Shown in pieces: positions 60,391 through 64,000 of a stretch of DNA of 64,000 bases. Every line of letters begins with the position of its first letter. The stretch's first letter is position 1. Position numbers and translations under genes: made by a program. The DNA comes from Bdellovibrionaceae bacterium UBA6776 (lineage in GTDB: Bacteria > Bdellovibrionota > Bdellovibrionia > Bdellovibrionales > UBA1609), in assembly GCA_002453155.1 (NCBI GenBank), contig DKGG01000023.1, forward strand, positions 16,921-80,920. Reading direction: 5' to 3'. The notes beneath the pieces are model-generated. The model made no database searches. It saw only the letters and a list, made by a program, of their open reading frames with translations, and was not told where the DNA came from.

Positions 60391-62133
60391 ATGAGATGGT
60401 CTGAAAGCTATCTTTTCACATTGAAAGACAAACCTGCGGATGCAGAAATCCCCTCCCACCAATTGATGGTGCGGGGTGGATACATTCGAAAATTGGCACC
60501 CGGCATTTTTACTTATGGTCCTTTTTTTCTCAGAGCGCTTAAAAAGTTTGAACACATCATTCGCGAAGAGTTGGGTAAAAAAGGCGGTGTCGAAATTTTG
60601 ATGCCCATGGTTCATCCCAAAGAAATTTGGGAAGAAACTGGACGATGGAAAGAAATGGGCGCAGGACTTTTAAAATTCAAAAATCGAAATGACCAAGAGT
60701 TTTGCTTGGGAGCCACTCACGAAGAAGCCGTTACGGATTATGTACGCGGCGATGTAAAAAGCTATCGAGATTTGCCTTTCAACCTGTTTCAAATTCAAAC
60801 CAAATTCCGTGATGAAATCCGTCCACGCTTTGGATTGATGCGTGGGCGCGAATTTGTGATGAAGGATGCGTACAGTTTTGATGTGGACAAAGCGGGAGCC
60901 CTTAAAGCTTACGAAAAAATGTACAGCGCTTATGAGGCGATCTTTCAACGCTTAGGAGTGGATTTTCGCATTGTCAAAGCGGACAGTGGAAACATTGGTG
61001 GAGATCAATCTCAAGAGTTCCATATTTTGGCGCAAAGTGGAGAGGACGAACTTCTGGTCTGCGAAAATTCCGATTTTGCGGCCAATGTGGAAGTGTGTCC
61101 GGCAGTCAGTGAGCCTGTGGAGTCGTCAGATTCCGAGAACCCCTTGGAAAAATTTGAAACCCCACATTTAAAGACCATTGATCAGTTGGCGAAAGCGCTC
61201 AAAGTCCCTTCGCAAGAGTTGGTGAAGACTTTGTTTTTCAACAAAGCCGAACCCGACTCCGAAGTCTTTGAACCGGTGTGTGTTTTGACTCGGGGAAGTG
61301 ACGAAGCCAATCCTATCAAGCTTAAAAATCTTTGGGGTCTTTCAAATCCACCGCGCCTTCTTTCAGACAAAGAGGTGTTTGAAGTCAGTGGGGCTCACCC
61401 GGGCAGTTGCGGGCCTGTGGGCTTGAAAATGCCAGTATGGATGGATCATTCTCTCAAAGGCCGAAAAAACATGGTGGTCGGCGCCAATGAAGATGGCTAT
61501 CACTACCGAAATGCAAATTTAGGACGAGATTTCAAAGTGGCAGAATTTGCAGATTTGCGCATGGCCAAAGAGGGCGACCTGAGCCCCGATGGAAAGGGAA
61601 CTCTCAAAAGTTTTCGCGGCATTGAAGTGGGGCATATTTTTTATTTGGGAACAAAGTATTCGGAAAAAATGAAGGCTCAGTTTTTGGATGAATCTGGAAA
61701 TTTGCAACCCATTCAAATGGGCTGTTATGGAATCGGAGTGACTCGAAGTCTTCAAGCCGCCATCGAGCAAAGCCATGATGCCGATGGGATCATTTGGCCG
61801 CCTTCGGTGGCACCCTTTGACCTTCATGTGTGCCTTTTGGACCCAGACAGTCCGGAATCCCTTCAGCTGGTGGATTCCATTGAGAAATCTCTGCACGCTC
61901 AGGGCGCAAGCATTTTTGTGGATGACCGCCAAGAGCGTCCCGGAGTGAAATTCAAGGATGCTGATCTTCTTGGTTTTCCATTGAGGCTCAACATCGGAGC
62001 TCGCAGTCTCGCGAACGGCGAGGTGGAGTTGGTGGATCGGGCCACAAAGGAAATTTCTAAGATCAAAATTGCAGAGGCCCCTCAGGAAATTTCGGCGGCG
62101 GTCCAAAAGAAAAAGGGGACCCATGTCCACTGA
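60391..62133 (+). CDS. proS: prolyl-tRNA synthetase (bacterial type with editing domain)
   Basis: A class II synthetase. Catalytic motifs: RGGYIRKLAPGIFTYGPFFL (motif 1 region), FRDEIRPRFGLMRGREFVMK (motif 2) and GCYGIGVTRSLQAAIEQS (motif 3). The INS editing domain (about 230-385; LVKTLFFNKAEPDSEVFEPV, GSDEANPIKLKNL) hydrolyses mischarged Ala-tRNA. A C-terminal anticodon-binding domain is present. 580 residues is typical. It starts 5 bp after the ntrX-like gene and overlaps pyrF by 11 bases. Confidence 0.96.
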   Translation: MRWSESYLFTLKDKPADAEIPSHQLMVRGGYIRKLAPGIFTYGPFFLRALKKFEHIIREELGKKGGVEILMPMVHPKEIWEETGRWKEMGAGLLKFKNRNDQEFCLGATHEEAVTDYVRGDVKSYRDLPFNLFQIQTKFRDEIRPRFGLMRGREFVMKDAYSFDVDKAGALKAYEKMYSAYEAIFQRLGVDFRIVKADSGNIGGDQSQEFHILAQSGEDELLVCENSDFAANVEVCPAVSEPVESSDSENPLEKFETPHLKTIDQLAKALKVPSQELVKTLFFNKAEPDSEVFEPVCVLTRGSDEANPIKLKNLWGLSNPPRLLSDKEVFEVSGAHPGSCGPVGLKMPVWMDHSLKGRKNMVVGANEDGYHYRNANLGRDFKVAEFADLRMAKEGDLSPDGKGTLKSFRGIEVGHIFYLGTKYSEKMKAQFLDESGNLQPIQMGCYGIGVTRSLQAAIEQSHDADGIIWPPSVAPFDLHVCLLDPDSPESLQLVDSIEKSLHAQGASIFVDDRQERPGVKFKDADLLGFPLRLNIGARSLANGEVELVDRATKEISKIKIAEAPQEISAAVQKKKGTHVH

Positions 62134-62833
62134 AATTCCACTGTATGTGGCTCTTGATTTGGATTCGGACACAGAGACCTTAGAGCTCGCTGAAGCCCTG
62201 TCAGGCTTTGTGGGCGGCTTTAAGATCGGTCCTCGGTTGGTGCTCCGATATGGACCCGAGCTGATTCAAAAAGTCAGCAAAAAGGGCAAAGTCTTTCTGG
62301 ACATGAAGTATTTTGACATTCCAAACACCATGGTCTCAGCGGTTCGCTCCAGTTTTGAAGCCGGAGCTTCTTTGGTGACAGTTCATGCCTTGTCGGGAAA
62401 AGAAGCTTTGTCCCAGTTGGCCCTCCTTGAGAGGGAACTTTCCGCAAAGCGACCTTTTCGCATTTTGTCCGTGACCATGTTGACCAGTTTTAACGCCGAC
62501 AATTTGCCCAAAGCTTTGTCTCATCGAAGCATCGAAGAAAATGTGGAAGACCTGGCCACCATGAGTTTTTTCAGTGGTCTTCGGGGATTGGTGTGCTCCC
62601 CTCTGGAAGTCAGTAAATTGCGCCAAAAATTTCCTCAAAGTTATTTGGTCACCCCTGGAATCCGCCGTTCCCAAGATCAATTGGGAGATCAAAAACGGGT
62701 GATGGGACCACAAAAAGCCCTTTCCTTAGGAGCATCCGCTCTTGTGGTGGGTCGTCCTATTGTGGAAGCCGCCGATCCCGTCCAAGCCGCGAAAGAATTT
62801 TATGAAGAGATCAAAGACTTCAAGACCGAATAA
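62123..62833 (+). CDS. pyrF: orotidine-5'-phosphate decarboxylase
   Basis: ATG 62123 is chosen because it gives MSTEIPLYVALDLDSDTET, the conserved first strand. The catalytic Lys-Asp array is in VFLDMKYFDIPNTM (consensus LDxKxxDIPxT) and the phosphate-binding end in VTPGIRR and ALVVGRPIVEA. It makes UMP from OMP. The length (236 residues) is normal. It overlaps the methyltransferase by 32 bases. Confidence 0.94.
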   Translation: MSTEIPLYVALDLDSDTETLELAEALSGFVGGFKIGPRLVLRYGPELIQKVSKKGKVFLDMKYFDIPNTMVSAVRSSFEAGASLVTVHALSGKEALSQLALLERELSAKRPFRILSVTMLTSFNADNLPKALSHRSIEENVEDLATMSFFSGLRGLVCSPLEVSKLRQKFPQSYLVTPGIRRSQDQLGDQKRVMGPQKALSLGASALVVGRPIVEAADPVQAAKEFYEEIKDFKTE

Positions 62834-63632
62834 ATCCTCAAAGCGTCCGCAGCAGAGGGATCGAAGAGACTCAAGCTCGCCGGGAAAAGCCTCGGCTTCG
62901 GCCTTTCATCGTACAGTCATTGGCATCCATGCCACCGCTGAGGCGCTCAAAGTCAATGCCCGAGCGGCTCAGGAGATGTGGGTCAAAGAGGGCGGAGAGG
63001 AAAATCCTGCGCTCAACGCACTGATCGAAACGGCTCAAAAGCTTCGTATCCCTCTTAAGCAGGTGGGGCCCAAGCGCTTGGATCCTTTGGGCTCCGGCCA
63101 TCAGGGCGTGGCACTTCACCTCAGTCAGAGCCCCGAGCTGGATGAGTCCACTTTAGAGGGCGATGGGCCCATGGTGTGTTTGGCTCTGGATCAGGTGACA
63201 GATCCTCACAACCTCGGAGCCATTTTAAGGTCCTCTTGGCTTTTCGGTGTAAAAGCGGTTTTTGTCCCCGAACACCGAAGCGCCTCTCTCACGCCGACGG
63301 TCTCAAAGGTGGCTCAAGGGGGAGTGGAGCACGTTCCCGTGGTGGTGGCGGCTCCCATGGATCAGACCTTGAAGCGTCTAAAAGACCAAGGATTCTGGAT
63401 ATTTGGCCTTTCTCATTTGGGCTCCTCTCATCTTTTTGAGCAAAAACTTCCCGAAAAAGTGGTGTGGGTGTTGGGCGCAGAGGGCTCCGGTCTTCGAAAA
63501 CCCATCGAGCGCGCCTGTGATGAATTGGTCTCTATCCCTCAAAGTGCTGAATCTGCGAGCTACAATGTGGCTGTGGCTGCTGGAATTTCCCTCAGTGAAA
63601 CCCACCGGCAGCATTTTTTCACAAAGCTTTGA
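62802..63632 (+). CDS. rlmB: TrmH/SpoU-family rRNA 2'-O-methyltransferase (RlmB-like)
   Basis: ATG 62802 lies within pyrF; later starts are possible because the first 30 residues are basic and unstructured (MKRSKTSRPNKSSKRPQQRD). An N-terminal L30-like substrate domain (VIGIHATAEALKVNARAAQE) precedes the SPOUT knot: motif 1 LDQVTDPHNLGAILRSSWLF, motif 2 WVLGAEGSGLRKPI, motif 3 SIPQSAESASYNVAVAAGI. RlmB methylates G2251 of 23S rRNA; the exact target here is inferred from similarity. It is the last gene before the tRNA cluster. Confidence 0.9.
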   Translation: MKRSKTSRPNKSSKRPQQRDRRDSSSPGKASASAFHRTVIGIHATAEALKVNARAAQEMWVKEGGEENPALNALIETAQKLRIPLKQVGPKRLDPLGSGHQGVALHLSQSPELDESTLEGDGPMVCLALDQVTDPHNLGAILRSSWLFGVKAVFVPEHRSASLTPTVSKVAQGGVEHVPVVVAAPMDQTLKRLKDQGFWIFGLSHLGSSHLFEQKLPEKVVWVLGAEGSGLRKPIERACDELVSIPQSAESASYNVAVAAGISLSETHRQHFFTKL

Positions 63633-63652
63633 AATGAAGAGGGAAATAATCT

Positions 63653-63682
63653 TTGACTGCGGGCTTTTCCTTCAAGTACAAG
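63653..63682 (+). promoter_or_regulatory. possible promoter of tRNA cluster
   Basis: TTGACT (63653-63658) and TACAAG (63677-63682), spaced 18 bp, lie 70-100 bp before the first tRNA. The -10 match is modest. Confidence 0.35.
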
Positions 63683-63750
63683 AGGCATTTGCATTATCAA
63701 ATTTGCTGAGTATTCGCTAAAAATTCTCTCGCATTTGATTTGTAAACGGT

Positions 63751-63826
63751 GCTGGCTTAGCTCAATTGGTAGAGCAGCTGATTTGTAATCAGCAGGTTGC
63801 GGGTTCGAGTCCCATAGCCAGCTCCA
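63751..63826 (+). tRNA. tRNA-Thr (anticodon TGT)
   Basis: A cloverleaf with acceptor GCTGGCT/AGCCAGC, D-arm GCTCAATTGGTAGAGC, anticodon stem GCTGA/TCAGC around TTTGTAA (anticodon TGT at 63784-63786) and T-loop TTCGAGT. CCA is encoded at 63824-63826. Confidence 0.95.
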
Positions 63827-63849
63827 ACTTTGAAAATTTATTTGGATAC

Positions 63850-63935
63850 GGAGGGATGCCCGAGTGGCTAAAGGGGACGGACTGTAAATCCGTTGGCTTA
63901 TGCCTACGTAGGTTCAAATCCTACTCCCTCCACCA
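63850..63935 (+). tRNA. tRNA-Tyr (anticodon GTA)
   Basis: A class II tRNA with a long variable arm. Acceptor GGAGGGA/TCCCTCC, anticodon stem ACGGA/TCCGT around CTGTAAA (GTA at 63874-63876), T-loop TTCAAAT, encoded CCA at 63933-63935. It lies 23 bp after tRNA-Thr. Confidence 0.95.
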
Positions 63936-63948
63936 ACGTGTTTTATGA

Positions 63949-64000
63949 GCGGGAGTAGCTCAATTGGCTAGAGTATCAGCCTTCCAAGCTGAGGGTTGCG
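63949..64000 (+). tRNA. tRNA-Gly (anticodon TCC), cut by window end
   Basis: GCGGGAG acceptor strand, D-arm GCTCAATTGGCTAGAGT, anticodon stem TCAGC/GCTGA around CTTCCAA (TCC at 63983-63985). The T-arm and 3' acceptor lie beyond the window. The Thr-Tyr-Gly order matches thrU-tyrU-glyT upstream of tufB in E. coli. Confidence 0.9.

Overview
The window looks like a chromosomal segment of a Bdellovibrio-type predator or close relative (Bdellovibrionota). The clues are a Myxococcus-type Glt/Agl gliding gene block, a flagellin gene, an H1-like Lys/Ala-rich protein, many lipoproteins, a fused nuoCD, and a repeat-flanked HNH endonuclease gene. This placement rests on gene content; no rRNA is present. 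The left edge cuts a TPR gene and the right edge cuts a tRNA-Gly.

Layout. 1-7973: a tightly overlapping operon of seven genes resembling the envelope part of the gliding machinery: TPR proteins, a lipoprotein, an FHA-TonB trans-envelope protein, an outer-membrane barrel and a coiled-coil protein. 7990-10308: an HNH endonuclease gene between large inverted arrays of a ~121-bp hairpin repeat. 10397-19424 (minus strand): a hybrid histidine kinase, a small exported protein, a heterodimeric ABC exporter and a secreted subtilase. 19789-25873: nuoB-CD-E-F-G-I, the peripheral arm of complex I without any membrane-arm gene. 25869-28890: a 26-bp-arm palindrome, a flippase-like membrane protein, MgtE and RecO.

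28975-36180 is the most unusual stretch. It looks AT-richer and its codon use looks different. It carries an adenosylcobalamin-dependent (oxygen-independent) ribonucleotide reductase, a small Cys-tailed protein, an AniA-type copper nitrite reductase fused to cytochrome c, a formylglycine-generating-enzyme-like protein, an SCO copper chaperone, the wreck of an NnrS-like gene, and a CRP/FNR-family regulator. Three transcription units there each have an FNR/DNR-type palindrome (ATGAT-N4-ATCAT type) centred 57-60 nt before the start codon. I read this as a horizontally acquired nitrite-respiration regulon controlled by the linked regulator.

36308-46067 (mostly minus strand): a TPR/barrel protein and a FecR-domain protein with a Gly/Pro-rich tail, a HAD phosphatase, a Xer recombinase, a plus-strand sigma-54 activator, the H1-like protein, a flagellin, an alpha/beta hydrolase and a small Cys4 protein. 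46158-54554: ClpB, then three consecutive lipoprotein hydrolases (two tandem paralogues and one SGNH esterase). 54626-63632: ribE, a ribB-type gene with a degenerate GTP-cyclohydrolase domain, ribH, an NtrY/NtrX-like pair whose regulator has lost the GAFTGA motif, proS, pyrF and a TrmH/RlmB methyltransferase. 63751-64000: tRNA-Thr(TGT), tRNA-Tyr(GTA), tRNA-Gly(TCC), the order that precedes tuf in Escherichia coli.
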